A stretch of 28,003 bases of DNA, taken from contig CAWULT010000059.1 in assembly GCA_963923455.1 (NCBI GenBank), positions 1 through 28,003 on the forward strand, written 5' to 3'. Within the stretch, counting starts at the first letter, position 1. The number at the start of each line of letters is the position of its first letter. The position numbers and the translations under genes are program-made. Positions 7,551-15,795 of this stretch are shown piece after piece. A model generated the notes under the pieces. The model saw nothing but the letters and a program-made list of their open reading frames with translations, was not told the DNA's origin and made no database searches. This DNA is from CAWULT01 sp963923455 (GTDB lineage Bacteria > Acidobacteriota > Vicinamibacteria > Vicinamibacterales > UBA2999).

Positions 7551-8465
7551 TCAGACCAGCTTGATCACGACGAACCCCATGTCGTCGGCGGGCGGGCTGA
7601 AGTCCACGGCGTCGGCCTTGATGGCCTCGAAGATCTCGCGCGCGCTCAGGTGCTTGACGCTGCGCAGCGTCGCCTCGAGGTGGCGCGGGAAGTAGCTCTC
7701 GTCGCCCCGCTGGTGCTCGGCCAGGCCGTCCGTGTGCATCAGCAGGATGTCGCCCCGGCCCATCAGCCACCACTCGTTGAGCTCGTAGTGTTCCTTGAAG
7801 CCGAGCAGGCTCGTCGTCGTGCTGCGGTCGATCGTGTCGAGCGACGGCATCATGCCCAGCGGCGGGAACGACACGCAGAGCTGCGGACTGACCTCCATGA
7901 AGCGCTCGTGCCGGCTCGAGAACACGGCCGGGAACGGCTGTCCCGCCGAGAGGAACCTGAAGTGCGCGTCCTCCGCGATCTCGCCGTAGATCAGGGAGAC
8001 GAACTTGTGGGCGGCCGACGACTGGTAGAACCGCGTGTTCAGGTTCTCGAACAATCGTTGCGTGATGTGGCCGAAGGTGTCGAGCTCGTAGGTCGCCCCC
8101 ATCAGGAACGCCTGATGCAGCATCGCGGCCAGCAGGGCGTCCGTCATCCGGTGCCCGGCGACGTCGATCAGGGCGATGCCCGCCATTTGCTGGCACCGCT
8201 TGAGGTTGGCCACCACGTCGAGCTTGCCTTCTTCCCGGGCCCGTGCCATGCGCGCCTGCAGGTCGAAGCGCTGCTTGAAGTCGACGTAGGTGATGTGGTC
8301 GCCGCCAATCGATCCGGTCACGGGCATCAAGCCGCCCCAGACGTCGATGCCTTGGAGGCGCGGGACCTCGCCCGGCAGCGGGAGCAGGTACTTGGCGATG
8401 TCCTGGAAGTTGTCGAGCTCGCGCCGGAGGCGCTTCAACTCTTCCGCAGGGTCGGGGTGGCTCAT
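7551..8465 (-). CDS. PPM/SpoIIE-type serine phosphatase
   Basis: A 304-residue protein with a short N-terminal coiled-coil (ELKRLRRELDNFQDIAKYL) and a PP2C-like SpoIIE domain. Visible metal-site motifs are GGDHITY (about 54-60), DVAGHRMTDALLAAMLHQAF (about 99-118), the LSAGQPFP strand, TDGLAE and the final DDMGFVVIKLV. The two aspartates of GGD and DVAG and the late DD pair are in the expected order, so it is probably active on phosphoserine/threonine. There is no receiver, PAS or GAF domain, so control must come from a partner. It faces the HD-GYP gene with six bases between stops and diverges from the polysaccharide synthase. Family members often act in partner-switching with STAS/anti-sigma proteins; none is visible here. 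Confidence 0.9.
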   Translation of the reverse strand: MSHPDPAEELKRLRRELDNFQDIAKYLLPLPGEVPRLQGIDVWGGLMPVTGSIGGDHITYVDFKQRFDLQARMARAREEGKLDVVANLKRCQQMAGIALIDVAGHRMTDALLAAMLHQAFLMGATYELDTFGHITQRLFENLNTRFYQSSAAHKFVSLIYGEIAEDAHFRFLSAGQPFPAVFSSRHERFMEVSPQLCVSFPPLGMMPSLDTIDRSTTTSLLGFKEHYELNEWWLMGRGDILLMHTDGLAEHQRGDESYFPRHLEATLRSVKHLSAREIFEAIKADAVDFSPPADDMGFVVIKLV

Positions 8466-8489
8466 GGGGTGGTGACGTCCGGACCTGTC

Positions 8490-8495
8490 ATTCTA
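8490..8495 (-). promoter_or_regulatory. Candidate -10 box of the phosphatase gene
   Basis: On the minus strand the hexamer reads TAGAAT, the same as before the ECF sigma gene. It ends 24 bases before the ATG at 8465, leaving a short leader. No strong -35 is seen at the usual spacing. Confidence 0.4.
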
Positions 8496-8584
8496 GCCGC
8501 GTTGCTGCCTGAAGGTGCCCGCCGTTGCGCGTCGATGGGCGCCTCACGTCGCTCGCGGCGAGGGCCTGGGATATGGTTGAGTTC

Positions 8585-10144
8585 ATGGCGGCCGCGCGAC
8601 CCACGACCGACCGGGGAGGACGCTATTTCGAGCAGGCGGACCGCCGCCGGCGCGTCCTCGCCAGGGCCTGGGCGCTCGTCGCCTTCGCCGCCGGCCTCGT
8701 CTACGTCCTCTGGGCGTTCCGGGCCGTGAATCCGGCGTACCCCGTGCTCGGCGGGCTGTTCCTGTTCGCCGAGGTGTGCTGTCTCGGGCTGTTCGTCATC
8801 ACGACCATCGGGGTCTGGCAGCTGCGATTCAAGCCGCTCGAGGGCCTTCCCCTGACGCGCCCGTTGAGCATCGACATCTTCGTGCCGGTGTGTGGCGAGC
8901 CGGAGGAGATGATCCGGCGGACGCTGGAGGCCCTGCGGGCGGTGCGGTGGACAGGCGAGAAGCGTGTCTACGTCCTCGACGACGGTCCGTCCGAGGCGGT
9001 GCGAACCCTGGCGTCCCGGCTGGGGTTCACGTACCTGTCGCGCCACGATGCGGGCCAGGGGCGTGTACACGCGAAGGCCGGCAACCTGAACTTCGGTCTC
9101 GCCAGCAGCGCGGGCGAGTTCGTCCTCGTCATGGACGCCGACCAGGTCGCCGAGCCGCAGATCCTCGAGGCCCTGGCCGGGTACATGCGCTTCGAACGCG
9201 TCGCGTTCGTCCAGTCGCAGCAGGCGTTCGTCGTGCCGCGCGGCGACCCGTTCTTCAACAACGACCGGGTGTTCTACGAGGCGCTGCAACTCGGGCTCGA
9301 CGGCGGAGACCGCGTGATCTCCTGCGGCAGCGGCGTGCTGTACCGCCCGGCCGCGCTCGAGTCGGTGGGCGGATTCGCCACGTGGAACCTCGTGGAGGAC
9401 CTGACCACGTCGTACAACCTCCACGCCGCGGGCTGGAAGTCGTTCTACTACCCGCACCCGCTGTCGCTCGGCACGTCGCCGCTCGACGTCTGGGGTGTCT
9501 ACCGGCAGCGGGGGCAGTGGGCGCTCGACACGTTGCGGCTGTTCTTCTGGGACAACCCGCTCTTCAAGACGGGACTCGACTGGTTCGGGCGCGCCAGCTA
9601 CCTCATCGTCGGGCTGGCGTACCTCTGCGCGGCCTTCGTCTTTCCGTTCTTCTTCGTCGTGCCGCTCTGGACCTACCTCACGGGTGAGAACGTGCTGTAC
9701 CGGCACGAGCTCGAGTTCGCGTTCTACCGGGGCGTGTACTTCGTCTGCATGGCCGCGGCGATGCACTATCTCTTCCGCGGCCGCCAGGCCGGCAAGCAGT
9801 TCCAGGTGCTCACGGGGCTCTTCCCGGTCTACGCCCGCGGCGCACTGCTGGCGCTGGTCCACCCCTCGGGCCGCGTGCCGGAGTACCGGCCCAACAATCG
9901 GCGCGGCCCCCGCCCAACGCGGCCCGGGTGGCTGGCCGTGCTGCCGCAGCTCGTCCTGCTGCTCGGCAACGCCCTGTTGCCGTTCTACGCGATTCTCGAA
10001 GGGCGCATCCCGGCGCGGCTGATTGCCGCCAACATCGGCATCTCCGCGCTGGCCATCTGGAGCCTGCTGCCGGTGGTGCTGGCTGCGTGCCATACCTCGG
10101 CGCGCACGGTGGACGAGCGCGAGACGGTGCCCGATGCCGCCTAG
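8585..10144 (+). CDS. Cellulose synthase-like processive glycosyltransferase (GT2), no PilZ domain
   Basis: A 519-residue inner-membrane synthase. Two helices at about 25-75 precede a GT2 domain with VLDDG (Asp132-Asp133), MDAD (Asp184, Asp186), VED (Glu271-Asp272, catalytic base region) and QRGQW (308-312). The last differs from the usual QxxRW by Gln in place of Arg. About four more helices follow (roughly 340-515). It ends right after the last helix, so the cyclic-di-GMP-binding PilZ domain of BcsA is missing. I chose the ATG at 8585; an in-frame ATG at 8573 and longer frames exist. A TATGGT hexamer ends seven bases before 8585. The gene overlaps the TPR/barrel gene by 11 bases, suggesting one unit making and exporting a beta-linked polysaccharide. 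The sugar is unknown. Confidence 0.9.
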   Translation: MAAARPTTDRGGRYFEQADRRRRVLARAWALVAFAAGLVYVLWAFRAVNPAYPVLGGLFLFAEVCCLGLFVITTIGVWQLRFKPLEGLPLTRPLSIDIFVPVCGEPEEMIRRTLEALRAVRWTGEKRVYVLDDGPSEAVRTLASRLGFTYLSRHDAGQGRVHAKAGNLNFGLASSAGEFVLVMDADQVAEPQILEALAGYMRFERVAFVQSQQAFVVPRGDPFFNNDRVFYEALQLGLDGGDRVISCGSGVLYRPAALESVGGFATWNLVEDLTTSYNLHAAGWKSFYYPHPLSLGTSPLDVWGVYRQRGQWALDTLRLFFWDNPLFKTGLDWFGRASYLIVGLAYLCAAFVFPFFFVVPLWTYLTGENVLYRHELEFAFYRGVYFVCMAAAMHYLFRGRQAGKQFQVLTGLFPVYARGALLALVHPSGRVPEYRPNNRRGPRPTRPGWLAVLPQLVLLLGNALLPFYAILEGRIPARLIAANIGISALAIWSLLPVVLAACHTSARTVDERETVPDAA

Positions 10145-13100
10145 ACGCTGGCTGTCACGGGAAGTGCTCGTCGCCGCCTGGCTGGTCCTGGTGATCGGCT
10201 TCCTCTGGGTCCGGCTGCCGGGCTTCTGGCGCTCGCCGTACGAGCGGTTCGTCGAGGCGCAGCGCCTGGCCGGCGCGGGGCAGATCGCTGCGGCCGACGC
10301 CGAGATGCGGATGGCCATCGACGAGGACCCGCACAACGCCGGCTTTCTCACGTATCACGGGTATCTGCAGCTCCAGCTGCAGGACGCACGGGGCGCGGCC
10401 GAGTCGTTCACGCGCGCACTCGAGCAGGGGCCGCGCAACGAGGCCGTGCTGGGGCTGGCGCAGGCGCTGGCCGGGAGGCCCGCCGAGGCCCGCGTGGTGC
10501 TCCGGCGGCTCGATCTCGGCAGCCTCACCGACGAGCAGCGGTACCGACGGCTGTCGATGCTGGCGGCGTCGGGCGACCCGGTGGCGGCCGTGTCGGACCG
10601 CGCGTTCATCGAGCAGCGGCTCACCGACCCCGCGCGCCTGCGCGACGCGCTCCGGTGGGCGATGGCCGCCAGGGATTGGACGCTGGCGATCGGCCTCGCC
10701 GACCGCGTCGCGGAGCGGCCCGCGACGTCGGCCGACCGGCGCGCGGCGCTCGGTGAGAAGTCCGTGGCCCTGCGGGCCTCGGGCCGGTTCGCCGACGCGC
10801 TGGCCGTGCTGGACGCCATCGGCGGAGACGACACGCTCGAGCCGCGCGCGCAGCTCGCGCTGCAACTCGAACAGTTCCCGCAGGCCGCCAGCCTCTTCAC
10901 CACGCTCGTCGCCACGCGCCCGACCGTCGAGTCGCGCGTGGCGCTCGCGTACGCCCTCGATCGGGCCGGCCGCCGCCGCGAAGCGGCTGACGCCTATCGG
11001 GCGGTGGTCGACGAGGCCGGGCCCCCTGCGCGGATCGCACTGGCGCACCTGTTGAACACCCTGTCGCGCCACGGCGAGGCGTGGCGCGCGCTCGAGGCGC
11101 TGCCGCGCCCCGTGCTCGACGCGGCCACCCGGCGTCTGCTCGCGAATACGGCGTTCTGGTCTGGACGCCTGGACGAGGCCGACGCGCTCCTGGTCGGGCT
11201 GGGCTCGACACGGCCCGAGGACGCCGAGACCGAGGCCGCGCTGGCGGCCTCCTTCTGGCGTGCGGGCCGGCCGGCGGACGCCGATCGCGTCTACCAGCGG
11301 ATGCTGGCGGCGGGCCGCCTGCCGCGCGCCGATCGGCTGGCGTTCGTCGACACGCTGATCGCCCGCGGCCGCCACGACGAGGCGTGGCAGGTGCTCGAGG
11401 CGGCGGCCCCGGCGGACATCGACGTGATCGGTCGCCGTGCGCGCGTCGCCGTCTGGACCGGCCGGTATCCGGCCGCGTTGCCGTTGCTGCGCGCCTGGCT
11501 CGCGCGGTATCCCGAGGATGCCGACCGCTGGCGCGACCTCGCGGAGACGGCGAGGCAGCTTGGCGACTCCGGTGTCGAACTCGAGGCCCTCGACGGCTAC
11601 GCGCGCCACGGAGCCCACGACGTGGCGGCGCTCGTGCGGCGCGGCGGCCTGCTGGAACGGGCCGGGCGGATCGACGAGGCGCTTGGGGCGTACCAGGCCG
11701 CGGTCGAGCGCGACCCACGCCGCGGCGACGTCTGGCGGACCATCGGCTACCTGCACGATCGGCAGCGGCGGCCGATCGACGCGGTGCGCGCGTATACGCA
11801 CGCGTGGACGCTGGCGCCCGACGCGGAGGGCGAAACGGCGCTCTCCATCGCGCGGCTGCTGCGCGCAGGCGGCCAGGCCGCGGAGGCCGCCTCGTGGTAC
11901 GAGCGCGCGCTGCGCGGGCGCCTCGACGCGGGAGCGCGGCGCGACGTCGCCGTCGAACGCGCCTGGGCGGAGATCGACGCGGGACGCCTGGACGCCGCAG
12001 CGGCGCAGCTGGAGGACGTGCTCCGGGACGATACTCGACAGGCGCCGGCACTGATTGCCGCGGCTCGTGTCGAGAGCCTGCGGGGCCAGCCTACTGCGGC
12101 CGTTCGCCACCTGCGGCGGTTGCAGGCGGTCAGGCCCCTCACGGTGGAAGAGTTGCGATGGCTGGCCGGACAGCTGCGTGCGTCTGGCGACCTCAAGGCC
12201 GCGCTGGCCGAGTACGACGCCCTGATCGCCGGTGCGCCTGCGACCGATGCCGACCTGCTCGCCGTCGGCGATCTCCGGGCCTCCCTCGGGGATCCCGGCG
12301 GCGCGCTCGCCGCCTACGGGCGCGTGACGAATGGCCCGTCGCGCCCGGCCGCCGAACTCGCCAGCGCGCGGGTGCTCGCCCGTGGAGGCCGGTTCGTCGA
12401 GGCGGTCGGGGCCTATCGGCGGTACCTCGGTTCCGGCTCGCCCGACGGCCTGCGCCTCGAACTGGCCCGCGTCTACCTGGGCGCGCAGGACTTCGCGCAG
12501 GCGGAACGATGGGCCCGGGAGGCCACCGACCACCGTGACGAGCGAGGCCCGATCGCCGACGTGGTGCTGGCCGAGGCGCTGCACCTGCAGGGGCGTGCGC
12601 GGGAGAGCCGCCGGCTCGTCGAGGGCCTGCCCCTGCCGCTGCCCACCGATCCGAGCCTGCTCGAGGCCCTCGCGCACCTGGCGGCGTCGCGTGACGAGCA
12701 CCTGCGCGCGACCCGGCTCTACACCGAGGCGCTGGCGCATGAGCCGGCGAACGCGGGCGAACTGGCGTACTGGCGCGGGCGATCGGCCGCGCTGCGCGGC
12801 GACGCCGGCCGTGCGCTGCCCGACCTTGCGCGCGCACGGGCGTCGGGCGACGTGCCGGCGCTCGTCGCGCGCGGCGAGGCCGACGTGCGTCTGGCGACCA
12901 GCCCGCTCGTCGCCGTGCCGGCCGGGGGTGCGCGCGATTCAAACGGGTTGGCGAGCGCGATGGGCGGGGTCGCCGCCGAGTTCTGGTCGGGCCGCCGCGT
13001 GCCGCTGTCGTTCGAACTCCTCTCGGGTGTGCTCGCGCAGGGCCGCGCGTCCTACACGCGCACGCGCGTGCGCGGCGGCGTCGACGCGCGGGTCTCCGCC

Positions 13101-13787
13101 CCGCTGAGGCTGGAGGCGCAGGCGGGCCTCGAAACGTACGGGGCCTCGACGCGCCTGTTCGTCGGCGGTGCGCGCGCGACCTACACGTTCGAGAACCGCT
13201 CGTCGCTGTCCGTCGCGGCGTGGCAGGACTCGTTGTGGGCCGTGCGCGACCGCCTGGACGTCCGTCAGTTCACGCGCGGCGTGGACCTGGCCGCGCTCGG
13301 CCCGGGCTTCCGCGTCCGCGGGGCCGAGGCCGCGCTCGACGCCGCGCTGGGGGCCCGCGACATGGCGCGGGTGCAGGCGGGCGGCGACTGGTTCGGCGAC
13401 GGCAACCAGCGGCGGTTCGTCTATGGGCATTATCAGTACGCCCTGCAGGACCGTCCGGGCATCTGGACCGCGTTTCGGCCGAGCCTGTACTGGGAAAGCT
13501 TCGAACGCACGTCCCCGTTCTACTTCAGCCCGGAGACGCACCTGACGCTCGGCACCGCCTGGCACACCGTGAGGTCGACGCCGATCTGGCGCGTCGAGGC
13601 CGAGGTCGCGCCGCGGCTGACGTGGCTGGGCGCCGACGTGAGCAGCGGCGCGTTCGCGACCGTCGACCTCAGCCGGCGCATCGGACCGGCGTCGGCGGGG
13701 GTCGCCGGCTTTGCGTTCTACGACCGCCGGACCGACTATTGGTCATGGCGCATCGCGGGCCAGATCGGCATCCGGCTCGGCAAGTGA
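10134..13787 (+). CDS. TPR-rich outer-membrane polysaccharide export protein (BcsC/PgaA-like)
   Basis: A 1217-residue protein. It starts with a basic segment and one hydrophobic helix (REVLVAAWLVLVIGFLWVRL, about 9-28) that may be an uncleaved anchor or a signal. Residues about 40-920 are tandem tetratricopeptide-like helical pairs rich in Ala, Arg and Leu, with units such as GRIDEALGAYQAAVERDP. From about 925 the composition changes to aromatic beta-strands (SLSVAAWQDSLW, FVYGHYQYAL, WSWRIAGQIGIRLGK), consistent with a C-terminal outer-membrane barrel of about 290 residues. This is the plan of BcsC, PgaA and NfrA, which guide nascent polysaccharide through the periplasm and out. The start overlaps the synthase stop by 11 bases and the stop overlaps the GH8 start (GTGA). 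The exact subfamily cannot be settled by eye. Confidence 0.85.
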   Translation: MPPRRWLSREVLVAAWLVLVIGFLWVRLPGFWRSPYERFVEAQRLAGAGQIAAADAEMRMAIDEDPHNAGFLTYHGYLQLQLQDARGAAESFTRALEQGPRNEAVLGLAQALAGRPAEARVVLRRLDLGSLTDEQRYRRLSMLAASGDPVAAVSDRAFIEQRLTDPARLRDALRWAMAARDWTLAIGLADRVAERPATSADRRAALGEKSVALRASGRFADALAVLDAIGGDDTLEPRAQLALQLEQFPQAASLFTTLVATRPTVESRVALAYALDRAGRRREAADAYRAVVDEAGPPARIALAHLLNTLSRHGEAWRALEALPRPVLDAATRRLLANTAFWSGRLDEADALLVGLGSTRPEDAETEAALAASFWRAGRPADADRVYQRMLAAGRLPRADRLAFVDTLIARGRHDEAWQVLEAAAPADIDVIGRRARVAVWTGRYPAALPLLRAWLARYPEDADRWRDLAETARQLGDSGVELEALDGYARHGAHDVAALVRRGGLLERAGRIDEALGAYQAAVERDPRRGDVWRTIGYLHDRQRRPIDAVRAYTHAWTLAPDAEGETALSIARLLRAGGQAAEAASWYERALRGRLDAGARRDVAVERAWAEIDAGRLDAAAAQLEDVLRDDTRQAPALIAAARVESLRGQPTAAVRHLRRLQAVRPLTVEELRWLAGQLRASGDLKAALAEYDALIAGAPATDADLLAVGDLRASLGDPGGALAAYGRVTNGPSRPAAELASARVLARGGRFVEAVGAYRRYLGSGSPDGLRLELARVYLGAQDFAQAERWAREATDHRDERGPIADVVLAEALHLQGRARESRRLVEGLPLPLPTDPSLLEALAHLAASRDEHLRATRLYTEALAHEPANAGELAYWRGRSAALRGDAGRALPDLARARASGDVPALVARGEADVRLATSPLVAVPAGGARDSNGLASAMGGVAAEFWSGRRVPLSFELLSGVLAQGRASYTRTRVRGGVDARVSAPLRLEAQAGLETYGASTRLFVGGARATYTFENRSSLSVAAWQDSLWAVRDRLDVRQFTRGVDLAALGPGFRVRGAEAALDAALGARDMARVQAGGDWFGDGNQRRFVYGHYQYALQDRPGIWTAFRPSLYWESFERTSPFYFSPETHLTLGTAWHTVRSTPIWRVEAEVAPRLTWLGADVSSGAFATVDLSRRIGPASAGVAGFAFYDRRTDYWSWRIAGQIGIRLGK

Positions 13788-14935
13788 CGCGCTGGGTGTC
13801 ATGGTGCGCGGCGGCTGCCGCCGCGGTGGCGGTGGCGGTTGGCTGCGCGCCGACGCCGCGCTCCGCGGTGCCGGCGCCGGCCGAGACGTTCTTCGACGAG
13901 GCCTGGCGCGACTACACGAGTCACTATCTGCACCCGTCCGGCTACGTCCTCGACCGGACGCGCGGCGGAGGCGAAGTGACGTCCGAGGGCCAGGCGTACG
14001 CGTTGCTGCGCGCCGCGTGGGTCGGCGACCGCCCGACGTTCGAGCGCGTGCTGCGGTGGACCGAGCGGACCCTGGCCCGTCGGGACGGGTTGTTCGCCTG
14101 GCACTGGTCGCCGGCGGGCGGCGGGCGCGTGCTCGATGCCCACGCCGCCACCGACGCCGACGAAGACATCGCCTTCGCGCTGATCCTGGCCGGCGTCCGC
14201 TTCGGCCATCGCCCGTACCTCGCGCGTGCGGCCAGGACGGTCAAGGCCATCCGCACGCAGACCGGCATCCGCCTGCCCGTTGGCTGGCTGCCATCGGCGG
14301 GCGATTGGGCCGTCGGCGAGCGTATCGTCAACCTGTCCTACTTCGCCCCGTACGCATACCCGTATTTCGCGCGGCTGGATCCAGAAGGCGACTGGCCCGC
14401 GGCGATCGAGGCCGGCTACGGCCTGCTGGCGCGGGCCGTCTCCGGACCGGGCAGGCGCCTGCCGCCCGATTTCGCGGCCGTCGATCGCGACGGCGCACTC
14501 GTCGCCTTGCCGGCCGGCTCCACGCTGCCGCGGCGTTTTTCCTTCGACGCGATCCGCATCGCATGGCGCGTGGAATTCGACTGCCGCCTGCACGGCCGAG
14601 AATCGGCCTGCGCGGGCGCCGGCGGTGCGCTGTCGCTGGCGGAGATGCTGGCGGGCGACGGTCGCCTGGTGACGCAGTACGAGGTCTCGGGCGATCCGCG
14701 AACCGACGACGAGTCGCCGACGTTCTACGCGAGCGTGCTGCCGGCGCTCATGCGCCTGGCGCCCGCGTCGGGAGGGCGGGTGCGCGCCGCGCGGCTCTCG
14801 GACGGGGTGATTCGTCCCCTGCTGGCGCGCGACGATCGCTACTACGACGCGAACTGGATCTGGTTCGGGCTCGCGCTCGCGGACGGGTGGCTGGTGCCAC
14901 GAACGCCGCCGGTGCAGGCAGTACGCCTGCGCTGA
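13784..14935 (+). CDS. Glycoside hydrolase family 8 lipoprotein (BcsZ-like)
   Basis: A 383-residue endoglucanase-type enzyme. Starting at the GTG that overlaps the barrel gene stop gives VTRWVSWC, an Ala/Val-rich helix and a lipobox ending AVGC (Cys21), so it is a likely lipoprotein; BcsZ of enterobacteria is instead a soluble periplasmic enzyme. GH8 landmarks are TSEGQAYALLRA with Glu68 (proposed general acid), ATDADEDIAFALI with Asp124 (substrate site) and FSFDAIRIAWR with Asp255 (proposed base). Near the end, YYDANWIWFGLALADGW matches the last helices of the barrel. Being coupled to the synthase and export genes, it most likely trims or edits the polymer during secretion, as BcsZ does. This argues for a beta-1,4-linked product but does not prove cellulose. 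Confidence 0.88.
   Translation: MTRWVSWCAAAAAAVAVAVGCAPTPRSAVPAPAETFFDEAWRDYTSHYLHPSGYVLDRTRGGGEVTSEGQAYALLRAAWVGDRPTFERVLRWTERTLARRDGLFAWHWSPAGGGRVLDAHAATDADEDIAFALILAGVRFGHRPYLARAARTVKAIRTQTGIRLPVGWLPSAGDWAVGERIVNLSYFAPYAYPYFARLDPEGDWPAAIEAGYGLLARAVSGPGRRLPPDFAAVDRDGALVALPAGSTLPRRFSFDAIRIAWRVEFDCRLHGRESACAGAGGALSLAEMLAGDGRLVTQYEVSGDPRTDDESPTFYASVLPALMRLAPASGGRVRAARLSDGVIRPLLARDDRYYDANWIWFGLALADGWLVPRTPPVQAVRLR
14914..14930. terminator. Weak hairpin at the GH8/RodZ-like convergent junction
   Basis: GCAGGC and GCCTGC (14914-14919, 14925-14930) form a 6-base stem with a 5-base loop inside the last codons of the GH8 gene, 29 bases from the stop of the opposing gene. There is no U-run, so at best it is a weak bidirectional terminator. 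Confidence 0.2.
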
Positions 14936-14958
14936 CTCCCGGAGGCTGCCTGCGGACC

Positions 14959-15624
14959 CTAGCGTGACGCGGTTCTGGTGCGGGCGAGTTCCTCGTCGCC
15001 GACGGCGCCGGGGAAGGCTTGCGACGGTACCTGCTGCCGGCCCACCAGATACAGGCGGGCCGGCTCGAGGTTGGCTTCGACCGGCGGCGCCGGCCTGATC
15101 CAGCCGCGGACGATCGCCGCGACCTCGCGCGCCGCCTGCCGGCGGTCGGCCATGGTGGTGGCCAGCGGGTAGTACACGAGCGCGACGGCGCCACAGGCCG
15201 TCAGCAGGGCAGTGCCCGTCAGGATCGATGCGGCCAGGCCGGCGCCGCACACCGCGGCCAGTTCGAGCACCGACACCGTGATCCGCGCGCCGACGCGCCG
15301 CACCGGCGCCGTCGGCGGCATGTCCAGAACCATCCGCATCGGCGCGGGTGCCCCGTCGGACACGTCCCCCGGGCTGCCGTCCTCGGGGAAGAGCTGCAGG
15401 AATTCGGCGAGCAGCGGCTCGGGCGCCAGGCCCACCGCGTTGGCGTAGTCGCGCAGGTAGGCGCGCCGGAACAGGCCGCGCGGCCACTGCGACACGTCGC
15501 CGCGCTCGAGTGCCTCGAGCAGCGAGTGTTTGATCTTCGTGGACTCGGCGATGGAGCGCAGCGAGATGCCTCGACGCTCGCGATGAGACCTCAGGCGGGA
15601 GCCAAATCCAAGTCGGCCGATCAC
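14959..15624 (-). CDS. RodZ-like helix-turn-helix membrane protein
   Basis: A 221-residue protein with an N-terminal HTH of the RodZ/HTH_25 type (about 6-70): FGSRLRSHRERRGISLRSIA, then STKIKHSLLEALERGD and FRRAYLRDYANAVGL. The FRRAYLRDYA strip is characteristic of RodZ relatives. One or two membrane helices follow (about 115-155) with a short tail, so it is shorter than RodZ and lacks its C-terminal periplasmic domain. I chose the GTG at 15624 because GGAGG lies four bases upstream and the HTH begins at once; the frame stays open to an ATG at 15723. A promoter-like pair lies at 15723-15751. It follows the ParB-N/kinase-like gene on the same strand after about 170 bases. Its role could be cytoskeletal or regulatory. 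Confidence 0.8.
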   Translation of the reverse strand: MIGRLGFGSRLRSHRERRGISLRSIAESTKIKHSLLEALERGDVSQWPRGLFRRAYLRDYANAVGLAPEPLLAEFLQLFPEDGSPGDVSDGAPAPMRMVLDMPPTAPVRRVGARITVSVLELAAVCGAGLAASILTGTALLTACGAVALVYYPLATTMADRRQAAREVAAIVRGWIRPAPPVEANLEPARLYLVGRQQVPSQAFPGAVGDEELARTRTASR

Positions 15625-15722
15625 CAGGCCTCCGATCCAATTCGGGAAATCTGTTCCGTGAATCGTGACCGCCGACCTGAGCCCGACACAACCGCTAGCG
15701 GTGCTCGCACGGCCACGCCACA

Positions 15723-15751
15723 AGATAAGATCACTTCGCCGGTTACCGCAA
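15723..15751 (-). promoter_or_regulatory. Candidate promoter of the RodZ-like gene
   Basis: Read on the minus strand, TTGCGG (15746-15751) and TTATCT (15723-15728) are separated by exactly 17 bases. Transcription would start near 15716, giving a leader of about 90 bases before the GTG at 15624. This placement also supports the short start over the ATG at 15723, which would overlap the -10 box. Confidence 0.45.
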
Positions 15752-15795
15752 CAGGATCTTTCGGTCGAGCCGGCAGGGCGCCGACTCGCCGGGGA

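Noticed and set aside
8462..10351. A minus-strand open frame of about 630 codons opposite the glycosyltransferase
   Set aside because: No recognisable domain, and the plus strand encodes all GT2 motifs over the same stretch.
15625..15723. Longer N-terminus of the RodZ-like protein from the ATG at 15723
   Set aside because: The extra 33 residues have no family similarity, the start would overlap the -10 box, and the GTG at 15624 has a GGAGG upstream.
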